Positions 48,201 to 60,300 of a stretch of DNA of 64,000 bases are shown piece after piece (within the stretch, counting starts at the first letter, position 1; each line of letters opens with the position of its first letter). Source of the stretch: Lyophyllum atratum (taxonomy: Eukaryota; Basidiomycota; Agaricomycetes; Agaricales; Lyophyllaceae); the NCBI GenBank assembly GCA_014905825.1, contig JACGCN010000008.1, forward strand, positions 124,001 to 188,000, written 5' to 3'. The position numbers and the translations under genes are program-made. The notes under the pieces are model-generated. The model was not told the origin of the DNA, did no database searches, and saw only the letters and a list, made by a program, of their open reading frames with translations.

Positions 48201-48572
48201 TGGCAGCTTCCCTGCAGATATATGAGTATTGTCAGTGCTAACTTCTGACATGAATGAACCGCAAGAAGCGCACCATAGGCGGTTGACCATATCCAGTACT
48301 GGATGAATGCGCGTGAGATGAAGGAGTGCCGCCAAGGAAAATAGAGCGACGAAAGGCTTCTGGAGTGGGATTGGCAGGCCTGGCTGCCCTTGCTGCACCC
48401 GAGTTGGGACGTGATAATTCTTCTGTCCTCTGTGCAATTTTGCTGCGGGAGGTGCGCGCGGGTCAACCGGAGGTGCCGATGTTGGGCGTAGGGACAGAGT
48501 CGGTAGCGAAGCGCATGATGGGGATACTGCATATCCTGCGTCAGTCGTTTTATGCGCAGAAGACGCCGGCAT
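42286..48572 (-). CDS. Large Ser/Pro-rich, coiled-coil protein region; gene model unresolved
   Basis: A chain of minus-strand frames of uniform, biased composition indicates one large or several adjacent genes. The 5' part is firm: exon 48572-48274 (hydrophobic FVALFSLAALLHLTRIHPVL near its end) splices over a 62-nt intron to 48211 (WEAANRPMAMPDSQSV). Next come Ser/Thr/Tyr-rich frames (47851-47252, continuing past a lone TGA to 46886) and Pro/Ser-rich frames (46937-46245, 46008-45388). Heptad-like helical stretches follow: IRALRDELRHLSQYLHR at 45416-44805, and EAAREQLNALREGQVSTKH with RDRLLRIEELLQGL at 44758-44384. Pro-rich (43353-42901) and RS-rich (SRRSSRRSGDHRRPRS, 42852-42286) parts come last. 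I recognise no enzyme domain. Several frame changes have no good splice site, so it may be partly pseudogenic. Confidence 0.45.
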
Positions 48573-49006
48573 AAATATCTTACCTAGAACGCTGAGTGAA
48601 GGCTTGGCTTATAAGTCGCTGGCGGACAATGCTGCGGTGAAGGCTGGGCGATGAAATCCAAGTTGCAGCAGGTTGCAGATCAGAGAATGAAGCCTTCCGC
48701 ACTCCGGTCTCAGCCCGTCCAGCATGGGTCAAGGCCAAGTGGGACGAAATGAGGAAAGGCGATCATCCAGGTCACTGAACCTGAAGCAAGCCAGAAACCA
48801 GCAAAGTTAGTAGGCTGCAGAAAGCAAGCACTGAAGTGGCGAGAACTTCAAAATTGAAAAAGGTCCGCCAAGTTACGCGCCCACGTGACCAGCGCTGGCT
48901 CCACGTCCGCCCGCGCGCGAGCAGGCCGAATTGGTATTTTGCCCTCTCCAGTAAGTGCTCTCCTCAGTATATCGATCAATATATTAATTTATGCACGCCT
49001 CAAGCA

Positions 49007-50552
49007 ATGAGCAGTACCAGAATCAATGTCAATACCAATAAAGGCTTCCAGGCGCGGCTTATCACCACCGTCGCATTCGATACTACTGCTTGCGAGCTTC
49101 TGACTCGGTCTGCTATTCCACGTCATACACCTGCTTTTGCCGAAAGGCTTTCGATTCTCGAAACCCGTCTTGTCGATCACTTCCGCGGTCCTCAATGGGC
49201 TACCAATATGGTCAGCGCGTTCCTCCATTGGTGCGAAAAAGCAGGATCGGTACCAAAGGCACTTAAAGGTGCAATCAAGCATCGGAAGGCACTCAGGCAG
49301 TCTTTCAGAAAGCAAAAGCTCCGATTCATCTGCGAAGCCGGCCTAGCAGCAAGTCCCTCTGAGCGAGCTGAATTTCTTGACCAAATTCCCACTGCTAAAA
49401 TTGCCCCTCTGCCGACCGCATATCCACCAATCGACCATTGGACTAGAGAAACGGACTCCATAGGGGACAAGTGGGACTATCACATACGCTTTGGATACCA
49501 ACCAGACAAGCGGATGAAGAGGCATGAAATCCACGAGCTCGATCCCAAGAACCTCCAGCGGGACATCCTTGAAAACGAAAGTCTGCTTGTCAAGGACCCC
49601 CAAGGGAAATGCGCTCTCCTCGTGGTGCGAAATTTTTGTCCCGTGCAGTCTGCCCTCCAGTTCGTGGATGACGCAGTAAAGGAAGCCACGGCTTGCCGGA
49701 GGAGCATACGCGTAAGCAAATTATAAACCCTTTCTTCTCAGCTATATTGCTAACAAGCACCATCCCAGCTTGAGGACCCAGGTGTACTGGCACTAGCTGG
49801 ATATTCTGCAGGGTCCCGGTCAGCAACTGCCCCAGCTTTTGACTGGGTTCAAAACATACGCAGCCGGAAGGTCGCAGCCGAGAAGGGCGATGACATGAAT
49901 GTCCGATCGAGTTCAGCCTTTGCGCTATTTTACAATCTACTTTTATCCAGGCTCCCGGATGAGGTCTTGGACGACTTCGGTGAATTTTTAGCAGAAATGG
50001 GTTCGCTGAGAATGGATGGAAATGGGCAGCTGGATGGCGCAAATGACGACGGCCGCGGGACATACACGATCAAGGTCGGAGATCACGAGTTCCAGTTCCA
50101 CAATGCGGAACTCGCACCTCCTGCAGGCGTTTGTGCTGAAAATTATTCCCGGTCAGTAAAACCACCCAATACCAAAGATCGTATTGGAAACTTTTTTCAG
50201 TGCCAATCACTATGAGCGCCAGCCTCACAAGTTCAGTGCTTCATGGACAACAAGTCGCAGCCATGGGGTCGATGGTGGAGGCCACTTTTATCTCTGCAAA
50301 TATGGCATCCGCGTTCGCAGTGCACCCAACACGCTCGTCATTTGGATGCCTCGCGACGTCCACGGTACCAGTCTTCAAGATTTCTCTCCAGACGATCCAG
50401 ATCCAGAATTTTATCAGCATGGGCTTGCTTTCGTTACCAGCAGCAGGCTGCCTGGAGCATGGAGGAGGTACCAGGAAGCGCTGATCACGCGCCAGCAAGC
50501 ATACGACGAAGTATTTGGAGATGATCAAAGTGGCGATGAGAAGTTTGAGTAG
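49007..50552 (+). CDS. Uncharacterised basidiomycete protein, possible 2OG-Fe(II) oxygenase
   Basis: Three exons (49007-49711, 49769-50151, 50201-50552) total 1440 nt, giving 479 aa. An in-frame ATG at 48836 would add 57 residues, but MSSTRINVNTNKGFQ looks like the natural start. The N-terminal half is helical and basic (LKGAIKHRKALRQSFRKQKL). The C-terminal third has ENYSRANHYERQPHKF, then GVDGGGHFYLCKYGIRVRSA, and WMPRDVHGTSL. The order HxE, a GG-strand and a late His before GTSL recalls double-stranded beta-helix dioxygenases such as the fungal TET/JBP-like group, but the match is loose and no Arg ligand is certain. Function is therefore not assigned. No signal peptide. The acidic C-terminus is FGDDQSGDEKFE. 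Confidence 0.65.
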
Positions 50553-51696
50553 AATATTATAGTGAATCCTTACTAGTGAACCTTCAATTATCATTGATTG
50601 TCACCTATTTTGGACATTTTTCAGTTTTTCTTTGCTTCCTGTCTGCAGCGCACCATATCAAACAAATGCATTGGATCTGCATCAACTAAGTGGTGTAAAG
50701 AAAGTAGCCCGACAATTTGCGCGCAATCCTCCGCGGGCAGTTCTTCGTGTTGATCACGCGCTCCACCGCATCGTCCACCGTCGGCGGGTGGCTGCTTCCC
50801 GCGCGCGGTTGAGAAGACGTTGGCGGTGTCCCGCACGAGGGTGGACACGAGGGAGTCGAGCATGGAGGTGAGCTCTAGGTGCGAGATCTTCCCCAATAGC
50901 CCGTTCCGAGCGCATTACGCGGCAGACATATCGATGTTCATAGGCTCGCCTGGGTAAATCGCGTCGATAGCCATGGCTTGGCCAGGTGGAAACACGCCGA
51001 CTGCTATGTCGGTGAGAAGACCTGACGCTGGCGGCCTCAGGACCTGCGGTAGTAGGGCTGCAACCTTCTGCGCGTGGACCAACGTTCGGCAAGGCCACGC
51101 CTGGAGCTTAGCGTTGCTCGTCGGAACACCAACCCCCTCCGACCTCCAGTCGCGACCCTCAACCTTGGCCTCAGCCAAAACCTCCTCATCCCTCTCCAAA
51201 ACCTTGGCCTTCCTAGCCTCAATCCAACGATTCATGCCCGAGTCTGTTTAGACTTCCAGGCGCCACCATCCGCCATCCGGGCTCCTTGCTCTCCGCACCC
51301 CTCGACTTCGCGCCAGATTTGCGCATTTGTCCGCTGACGATGCAGTCGGGACGCCGCCCCTCAGGACTTCCGGGTGTTCCACTCCCAGCACCGCTGCTCC
51401 CAGATCCGCGAGGAGTCCGGGTAGGAAGCCTGGGCGTCCCGCATGGTCGGCGGGCTTGGTAATGGCAATGAGGGACGAGCGGAGGAAGGTGGCGGCGACT
51501 ATGGGCATTGGAGGCCAGAGCCTGTTCGACCGCTCGCTGGACGATGGTGCGGACGACGAGGGTGCGTTTCGGGGATCTCGACGTTCTGCTGCAAGTGCAG
51601 AAGACAAAGTCCCAGCTCAGCGAACCTTTTCTTCGTCATCGGAACACCTAGTTTATATCAGATCGCAGCAATAGTCGCGAGGTAGACGCGACTCAC
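50553..51696. other. Unresolved minus-strand coding fragments
   Basis: Minus frames at 51607-51248, 51235-50915 (RKAKVLERDEEVLAEAKVE) and 50896-50621 (ELTSMLDSLVSTLVRDTANV) have coding-like composition but no recognised domain. They do not join cleanly to the transporter remnant upstream. Confidence 0.3.
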
Positions 51697-52246
51697 CCAT
51701 CCTGGGCGGGAAGACGCCGGAGGCGTAGACCCAAGGAAGAGGTCCCCAGCCCATAGAGTAGAAGCAGACGTAGATGCAGAGGAGGGCTGCCATGGCTTTA
51801 GATGGCGGAGGGGGGTCGGCCCGGGCAACCTGGGGGTGGGTCTTGAGGATAGCACCGATGCAGAAGAACAAGGTGCCCATGCCGATGGACGAGATGATGA
51901 GAGATAGTCTGCGTCCGAGGGACTCGACCATGGAGAACACGAAGATAGCAGTAGCGACAACCTGCGAACAGGAGCATAAGTAATGCGAGGCGAAATTGTG
52001 ACCGAGACGCATACCATGACAATACCGCAGATGCCCGAGGCCAAAAGAAAGTTCTCGGTACCAGTGCACCCGATCGAGTTGAAGATCTGGGGTGCATAGT
52101 ACCTAGAATGGAGAGACCGACGGTCAGAGGATGTTGACATACTAAAAGGGATAGAATTACCCACCCGAGTTCTGACCACCCCACTGTGAGAGCAAGAAGA
52201 CGACGAAGGCGATGACGAAGCGGAGCGTGGAGGAAAGCTCGATCCT
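51697..52246 (-). pseudogene. MFS sugar transporter remnant (about TM7-TM10)
   Basis: Exons near 52246-52170, 52103-52014 and 51960-51697 read as the middle of a fungal hexose-type transporter: TLRFVIAFVVFLLSQWGGQN, then YYAPQIFNSIGCTGTENFLL, ESLGRRLSLIISSIGMGTLF and CFYSMGWGPLPWVYASGVFP. Introns and splice signals are still present. The N-terminal six helices and everything after FPPRM are absent; upstream lies an unrelated frame and downstream the expected RxYG region is missing. It is a truncated relic, or possibly fused to unrelated exons. Confidence 0.65.
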
Positions 52247-52252
52247 AGGAGG

Positions 52253-52577
52253 TTATAGCGGAGACATGGGAGGAGGCGAGGCTGCAAGGGGTGAGGGAAT
52301 ACCGCCCTGATCTACTGCCTTGCCCTTGCCCTTATCGACTTTTTGAAGAGCCTTCTCTTTGGTTTCATCGTCGTCAGCCAAGTCAGAGTGAAGGGCACCA
52401 GCGTTCCTCTTCTGGATTTCCTTGAGCCGCTGGGAAATGCGCTCGGAGACACTTGCGGTTCTTGCTGGTGGAGTTCGTCGGGACGAACTGCGGGACGAAC
52501 TCTCGGCGACGTGGTATATTTGTCTCGGACGTTGCCGCAGCTGCTTGGCGCAAATTTGGTGCTTTGGAATGTGACAT
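52253..52577 (-). CDS. Small basic/acidic hypothetical protein
   Basis: The frame ends SERISQRLKEIQKRNAGALH and then a Lys/Asp-rich tail, stopping at 52253. A plausible start MSHSKAPNLRQ at 52577 is in a different frame, so an unplaced intron or a frameshift lies between. Not recognised. It lies directly upstream of the transporter remnant. Confidence 0.3.
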
Positions 52578-52642
52578 GTCAGACTAGGAGCACAGACTAT
52601 GAATCGAATACACGTACTACTCGTCCTCAGCCTCATCCGCAC

Positions 52643-53153
52643 GTGGCCGAGTATTGGGTCTTGAGCTTGGCTGCGTTGCCGCGTGATTGTTCGTACGACT
52701 TGAGCCAGTTATGAATTACTGGGGCTTTGTTGCGTCTTATATGCTCCTACTAGACAAACAAGGCGCAAGATGGATAATGCAGCCCAACTAGCTCCGTAGT
52801 CCCGCGCCCAGTCTTCGAACGGATCCGGGACCAGCGCGTCCAACTCATTAGCAATGGACTTGTGTGCTTGTCCTTGGGCAGCAGACTCTGCTTGAAGTCC
52901 TCAGAAGGCCATTAGAAGGGAGGCACCATTATCAGCACCGAAGCCAGTTCTTATAAGGTAAGGTTGAATGAGTCCAGGAGTTCTGAGGGAAGTCAGAGAT
53001 GGGAGGCGCACCAGCAGGGTTTGTGAGTCCGGGATTTGTGAGGCTTATAGCAAAGTCGAGTGAGTTGGACGCGTACGCTGCGTCCGCAGGAAGATACTGT
53101 ACTCTAATGAACACGACAATTTCAGCATTTCCAGCCATATCCTGCTGCTCATG
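52643..53153. other. Intergenic, no gene recognised
   Basis: Only short frames; nothing supported. Confidence 0.4.
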
Positions 53154-53638
53154 TCAGTCGGACGCAATAAAACAAGTGAAAAGGATACGAGCTTGCAAGT
53201 GCTTGAGTTTCTTGAGCAATACTTCAAGGCCCCTCCGGTGGTCCTGCTCAGCCACACCCTCTCCCCACCCGCACCCACAAGTACCCAGACGCGGACGCTG
53301 CATATATATGAATATTGTCAGCGCTACATCATGAGATGAATAAAACGACGGGTCTAGGACAATGAGGCCTTGCGCACCTGCTTGAGTTGGAAGTGGCTAG
53401 CAGTGGGCGCTATAAGCAGAAGCGAGGTATGCCCACTGAACCCGGCTGGAATGGAACGCTTCCGCTCCTCATGCTGCGCAGCCAGCTCAATGCCTCGTCT
53501 CAATTTGTCCGAGTCCTCCTTGAAAGGGAATCCAACCAAATAGGACGTTTTGCAGCCTAACCAATGGATTTTCTTCATGCGGCGATTTGGTCTCTGCAAT
53601 GCATTCGATGCTGCGGTCATGATCAAAATCCGGCGCAC
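53154..53638 (-). CDS. Small hypothetical protein, two exons
   Basis: Exons 53638-53378 and 53297-53154 join in phase 0 across an 80-nt intron, giving 134 aa. The first contains KTSYLVGFPFKEDSDKLRRG; the second ends in a helical LEVLLKKLKHLQARI. No domain recognised. The intron's 3' 47 bases are about 80% identical to the first intron of the large gene starting at 48572. Start codon and coding status are uncertain. Confidence 0.35.
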
Positions 53639-54606
53639 TGTAAAGCTTCGATCGAGAAAAAAATTGAGCTCGAAGACATTGATTGGAAATAATAGACCTC
53701 ACTTGGATAGAATGTATCGTTTGTGCTTGGCGCTGGGGCAGCGGACACTTCTTGCCCGAGATTTCGATAGAATGCAAGTTTTATGCTGAGAGCCGTATTG
53801 AATGGAGAGCTATATGATTGGTGATTCGTCGCGGTATCGATTGAAGGAAGAGTGTGACTGCTGCAGCAAAGTCAGGCACCCGGGGTTCCAAAGTTAAAAA
53901 GCACAGAGTAAACACGATTTATCACCATCATGGAGGATTCCCTCAAGTATTGCGCACTATTGCGCAACGAGCTAGAAAAAGCAACCTTTAATAGACGCAA
54001 TGCATTGCTAGAGCAGTGGAGCAAGGAAAAATCAAGCGGGTGGGATTCACCAATTGCAAGTTGCATATAAATTACGCGTTGGAACACCAGTGCATTACTT
54101 CAATCGAAGACAATAAGTTGCTTCTACTCAAATGCATCGATCGGAGATAGCAGATGATATGTTTCGAATTTCTAGACCACTAGGCCTCAATGCTTGGCAT
54201 TGATTGAAGAAACGCTGCTCAAAGACTTTGATCGGAGAGCGCTGCCTCAGTCGATTGAAACAAGAGTATGCAGATGCAACAATCATCAGTATCGTGGTAC
54301 ATGCTTCCCATAAGGGGGTGGGACGCTTCGGGTATATAGAAAAAGGTACTTGGGGAGTAGATTGAAGAGGAAGATGCATCGAATAGCGGAAAGAGGGTAC
54401 ACATGTGCGCTCAACAGGTATGGCTTCTTGTCTCCGCTGAACCGTTTTTGCTTTTCCTCCGGCGTCCGTGGCGGTCTCGAATAGCAACGAGGACTTGATT
54501 GTAGGTCTGCTCGTCCGCCGAAGGGTACGCAGCTAGGAAAAGAGCAGAAGTCGCACCGCAACTGCGATTCTATTAGCATGATTGCAGAGTAGAATATTGA
54601 GGGAAC
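53639..54606. other. Intergenic with dispersed CGATTGAAG-like motifs
   Basis: No gene supported. Short motifs such as TCGATTGAA or TTGATTGAAGA recur near 53838, 54098, 54202 and 54247 and resemble those around 41740. Confidence 0.35.
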
Positions 54607-57395
54607 TCACGCCGCGTACTCCTCAGCAATAGTCCTTCGTTGTGATAATGCAGCACGCAGTCCCTGAAGCTTGACTTGTTCAGGCCATTTGTTCGACCAA
54701 TCCTTCATCGCAGTGCCAGTGTCGTTTTGGTCTTCATCAGTCCATTGCTTGAGGGCATCGCGCCAATTACCTTTCTTGGAGCAAAGTTTGGGGATTATGA
54801 GCGTCGGAGTTCGGTCTGGAAGGGTGTTTTCCTTTTCAGATTCATCGGCGGCTTGAGGAAGGCGAGGACCAGATAGACTGGCACCAGCAGTCATTGCACT
54901 GGAGTTTGTGCGCCCGAATGGTCTGGGGGCTGGGGGGAGGTCCGACTGCGAAGAGGGATGTGGCTGCCAGTACATAACGCCGCCTGCAGTCGGTATGGTA
55001 TAAAGCGGGCCGGGGAGCTGGGAAATTGAGATGTTGGAAGGCAGTACGTGCGTGGCAGGAGAGGTGGAGGATGAAGAAAGCCCAGGGAAAACCGGAGTCA
55101 AAGAAGTCGAAGGGTAGGAAGCAGGATGTGCAGGGAAAGCTCGTGAAGAAGTTGGCAGGGTAGAACTGCATGGCAAGAAAGAATTAGCTGAAGCGATGGG
55201 TAGTGAGGACCATGAAGGTTCAGGGTGCTGTGGGGAGCCGGGCATCGAAGGTGCAGCAGGAACCGCAGTGGCAAACGGTGGCGAGGATGGAGAGGGTTCG
55301 GGGCCCTGCAGGGAGCCGGACATCAAAGGTGCAGCAGGAAGAGGCCAAGGAGCGGCAGAGGGTGGCGAGGATGAAGATGGTCTGGAGTGTTGTGAGGAGT
55401 CGGACGTTGAAGGGGCAGGAGGAAAAGCGGCAGCAAGCGGTGAAGATGATGAATTGCTGGTCGCCAAAGGTGCATGGAGTGAGGTTATTAGTGGGTCTAT
55501 GTTATCGAGAGGCTGCGAGGCATAGATCGCGGATGTTGATGCAGGGGTGGGATCATTCACTGCAATTGTTCTGGGTGAGAGGATAGTTTGCAGAGTCGTC
55601 ATGACCTCTGCGCGGTATTTCTGGAGTTCCTGCCGCATGGCGTCGAAGGAGAACACTTCGATCTCGGGCTGGTTGGGTCCCGAACCCTTGGGCTTGGGGC
55701 GAAGCATGTCAACATGCGACATCTCCCGGCTCTGCCTGGAGTCGATGAGGTATTTCATGAGAGTATCAATCTGCTCCCATAATATCAGCCACGTTACCAC
55801 TAGGCGAACATGGGTGAAGAATGACTGACCTGCTCTCCTTCCGCCCAGCTCCCCCACCAGCGGCAAACATAAAGTGCCCATCGCTGACCATCAGGGGCAT
55901 AGTCGTAGCGGTATTGAGCGCCGCCGCGCCTGAACGAGTGGGTTGTGAATTTGACTTCCAGGCCAGCGGCAGCAGCGAAGGTGTCAATGAGGCGCTGCAC
56001 AATGTCTTGGGTCATTTCTCGCTTCCGGTTGATCGTGCCATTGGTCGAGACGTGGGGAAAGACAAAATCGTCGGGGCCTAGAGGCTGTCCAGAGTAGTCG
56101 AGGAAATCTAACCACCGCTTGAGGTGGGTATACATATCCATAGCATAGACATCTTGTTTATATATGTGGTACCGGTTGGCTACACTCGAACGTTAGTATG
56201 CCCCGCATCTGCCACATAAAACGACTACAAAACGCTCACTGTGAGAATTATAACCAGACTGCGATTGCCACCCTTTTCGGCGCTCCAAAAAAATCACAAA
56301 GTAAGGATTCCCATCGCTGTCGATGCGGTGCTTTATGTTCCGGCCCCTGAGAGAACATCCTTCGCAGAGCCTGTACATCGTGCGTGAGCAAGATACATGA
56401 TGCTGAATTGAAAATAAGAAGCGAAATACCTTAGCCATATAGTGAAGCCCGTCGCCATGTAAGCTCTCATCATGAGGTGCTTCGACGCGACTTTGTTGAG
56501 TCCCTTCTCGGTGCGGCTTAGAGGGTGCTTCGCCGAATTCATTCTGGCGTCGATGTCTTGAGACGATGCCTGGGCCTCCGAATAAGCCACTATCTGCTCC
56601 AGATCCTCAATCCTAATCGCTTCTGCGTGAAGGCGAGGCATAGTATGGGCCTTTTGCCTCAAGGAGACGGTGTGCAATATGTCCTTGATTGCCTTTGCAC
56701 GGCCTGGGCAGCCAGTCACGGTGTCCGTCGCTTTATCATAACGATATGGGGCGTCGTATACATCAGGATCCCTATAAGGCATTGATTAGCCTACGTTGAG
56801 CCTACCACGCCTACACGAAAATGATCACTCACATGTCAATCCAAAATTTGACGAAAGCTGCTGCAATTCCGCCTCCGGTGGAGTCGCCACGGAGCCAGCG
56901 ATAGCATTTCTCCCACAGGAACCACTTCAGAGCTTTGACAGAGTACTTGTTCGGGGGGTTGTCGAAGGCTTTCTCAAGAGCATCGAGATCGATGGTTGGG
57001 TCAGTTTTGTCAATGGTTGGAATAGATTCGCTCGTGTCCATCTCGGATGTGTGGGAAGTCTCCGCTGTATTTTGGCCAGTCTGGGTGTCCATCTCGGATG
57101 TGTGGGAAGTCTCCGCTGGACTCTGGCCAGTCTGGGTGTCCATCTCGGAAGTCTGAGACGTCTCCGCTTGATTCTGGCGAAGCTGGCGCATTTCGAGGAC
57201 AAGGTTCTTCAAGAACTTGACGCCCCGGCCAACGTGACCATCGTAGGTATCACCCGTATTCTTAGGCCGGCTGTACTCGGCTCTGGCAGATGCGTTAGCC
57301 TCTTCCAAAGATTGAATAGTGGGTGGCGCAGGAGCCACTCCAGGTCGCTTTGCCCTCGGTCGTTGAGATGAAGCTTTGACTTTGCTGCGTACCAT
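54607..57395 (-). mobile_element. Crypton-type tyrosine recombinase, intact coding sequence
   Basis: Five exons (57395-56833, 56771-56430, 56370-56240, 56179-55830, 55770-54607) total 2550 nt, giving 849 aa with no internal stop. After a Thr/Ser-rich N-terminus come a SAM-like helical region and a tyrosine recombinase domain. The first catalytic Arg is in CSLRGRNI, the H-x-x-R box is HSFRRGGAQYRY, followed by RWALYVCRWWGSWAEGEQ, and the nucleophilic Tyr is probably that of DTLMKYLID. A long Ser/Pro linker leads to a C-terminal WRDALKQWTDEDQNDTG region, then KWPEQVKLQ and QRRTIAEEY, which resembles the GCR1_C DNA-binding domain carried by fungal Cryptons. Such elements integrate by recombination and leave no terminal repeats, so the element borders cannot be seen. 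It may be an active element or a domesticated copy. Confidence 0.85.
57034..57186 (-). repeat. Three 51-nt repeats in the Crypton N-terminus
   Basis: Units start at 57034, 57085 and 57136 (GTGTCCATCTCGGA...), each encoding 17 residues of the type SHTSEMDTQTGQ followed by an AET triplet. In-frame expansion without effect on the reading frame. Confidence 0.85.
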
Positions 57396-60300
57396 TTGTA
57401 CGATGCTGCTGGCTGAGGCAGCGTGGGTGGTGGAGGATGGTAGAAGGTGAAGTCCAACTTGGTTGAATCCCTGCGCTTGAAACTCGATTCGGAAGGCAGA
57501 ATAAGCTATGTTTCAAATTTCTAAGCACCCGATCATTGAGATTGAGATTCCTCCCGGTGGGCCACTGACCTCGACGCTTTCCCTAGTGATAAGGTCCGTT
57601 CAGAGAATGTGTGCTGTCGCCTTAGTCGAGGCAGGGCATCCAGTTGCTGGGATACCATATTTTCTCCATGCGTTGAGAGCTGGCTCGCGGAGGCAGATGA
57701 CGGAGATCATCCGTGGCGCAGTGTGAGAATGTGCGAAATACGTGCCCCAAATGTGCCAATTCGAAAGCCATTCTATTGCCGCCGCTCGGTACTATGCGGG
57801 TCTTTATCGGGAAAGATGTGAAGAGGTTGCAGCTTCAAGTCCGTGAATAGACTTTGGGGAGGATCAGGCGGTGAAGCGAGCGGTGAGAGGTGCAGGCGAT
57901 GCTCACATCCGCCGGCGTGCCAGATCCACATCTGAAATTCAATGTTTCCTGAAAATGAGGTGAAGCGGATGAAGCAGTATGGTTTGGTAAGAGTCCTGGT
58001 AGTAGATGATCAAGGAAGCGGGCGCCAACCAAGCAAAATGGTGGCAGTCTGTCTAAATTAAATTTCACGGTGGCGAGGGTATCATATGAGTCGGTATGCG
58101 GCGCGTACAACACTCTGCGGATGGTTAGCGCTTCAAACTAGCGAGAAAACATCTCTGTCAACTAGAGCATCCTCTGCAGCACGAAGAGGACGCACCTATA
58201 TTTTATCCATTTTGCCGAGCTGATATGATGCTTGTAACTACACTTGAATTTGCAAACCCCCTTTCATGCAGCCTTCAGAAGACAGTCACCTTGCGGTGTT
58301 CGATTAGCAGTTGATCAAACGCCTTCCGCTGCTTGCGCGTCTTCTCGTCGGCCACGGTATATGCATAGTCAATGAATTTGCCAGGGCGGCAGGGTGCAGT
58401 GGCGGGATGTCGATCGGAAGTGATGTTCGCCGAGGAAGAACTTGAAGAGGGGGAGTGGGGGCATCGCGGTTGCCGGGTGCTTCTAAAAAGGAGTGCACCG
58501 TCGTGCTTGCAATCGTCTTGCGAGTCAGTCCTTATGCCCAGTCAGAAGCCCGTGTATTAGCTAACATTTCCTGGCTTTACTACGCCTACGCATTTGAAGT
58601 ATCATAAAGCCTCGTAAAGCGCCAGCGACCGATTAAAGACAAAGACATCTTTGGGAGAATTTACAACTCATTTACAAGCGACGTAATGCATAGAAATGTT
58701 TGTATTCACTCTAATCTACATTGTACATGTACTACTTTATCTGTCTTTACTGGTCCAATACCCGACCCCTTTCCCTACTCCAGGACCCGATCCTTCCCCA
58801 TCCCCTACCGCGTTCATCCCTCTAGCCACGCCGACATGGTCCTCGCACCCGACACCGCCGGCAGCAACAAGTGCATGCCGTACACTCCGACCCCCACCCA
58901 AACCGGCTGTGCTGTGTCCATCGTTACTGCTACGTCATTGTGAATGTGAGATCGAGTGCGGCGGGAAAGGGCGGGTTCATCTTGAAGGTGATATCTAGAT
59001 ATTAATCAGAAGTTCTGAAGGGGAGAGATGCTTGGCTTACCGTAAAGGCCCTCCACCCAAGCCCCGACCTCGCCGACGCCAGCCGACGCCTACGGCTCCT
59101 TCCCGGATATCACCTCTCTTGCATCCGTCCGCTCTCGATCTCCACTCTGAGCCTATGCTCGCAACCCGCCACCCCGCCCGCTACCATCTCCATGCCTGAG
59201 ATGCCCGCGTCACTTGACCTGCCCATGTCAGTCATGGAACCGCGGAGGTTCCCAAGTCACTCATCTCGACGGGCTCGTCGTGTCAGAACGTCTGTTGTCC
59301 GCGATGATCGGAGATGGTGACGGAGTAGGAGCATGCCGATATTTACCTCATGTCATTCGCTTTTGGCTGTTATCTTGTGCTCCGCGGTGACACAATAGAC
59401 GGATCTGAGCCGACATTTCATGTCGCCGCGATAGGAATACTAAAACACGAGGGGAGAAGGAGAAGTGGATGGGGACTTTGGAGGAGAACATGGAGGTCGG
59501 GAGCAAGAATGACGTGTTCTGTGATGGGAAGTTTTATGCTTTTAGGACAGGCAAATAGGGCAACACAAGTGGGAAGGAGCAAAAATCTTTGGAGGATTGG
59601 AACGGAAAGTCGAGACATAGATGACAATGATAGAACTTTTTCATGTGGAATCAATGTGGGATCGCAAAAATCATGACATTTTCGAATGTGTTCGCAGAAG
59701 TGTCGTGTAATTTGGAATAAAGTGCGGTAATGACCGAAATGCGCGATAGATGCCCGAAAAGGTAGCTAATACACGGGCTTCTGACTGGGCCTTATGTCCG
59801 ACGAAATGCTGACTGACACTAAGATACTGGCCGGTGAAAACAAATCCAGCAGACGAGTGGAGTCTTGGGACTCACGTAGTAAAGGTATCGCCGACGCCAT
59901 CATCATAGCCTGGGACATGGAAGCGTATACTCTTTCCTGCGAGAGCTAGCCTCGATCTGCGAAATAATGAGGGCATTGCGGTCTTCGATTGCAGCTTTTG
60001 GGAAGCTAGAGACGGGTAGGAGTTTATATTAGTTCCGTAAAAGAGCATAGCTAGCTTTACCTACGGCCGAGATGCATCGGAAGAAGCTCCTGCTTGCCCG
60101 CGGTGACACAAAGTCGGGTGCACGCCGCTCGCCAGGGAGAAAGCTAGAGACCTGAAAGGTAGGCGAAAGCCCATCAACACAATCCTCCACAAGACCTGGA
60201 TCTCCCTGCAAGGTTATGCCATGCCACGCAATTTGGACTACGAATGGACGATTGTGGACAAGTTGAACGCGTTCGGGACGAGCCTGCAGCGGGGAGACCG

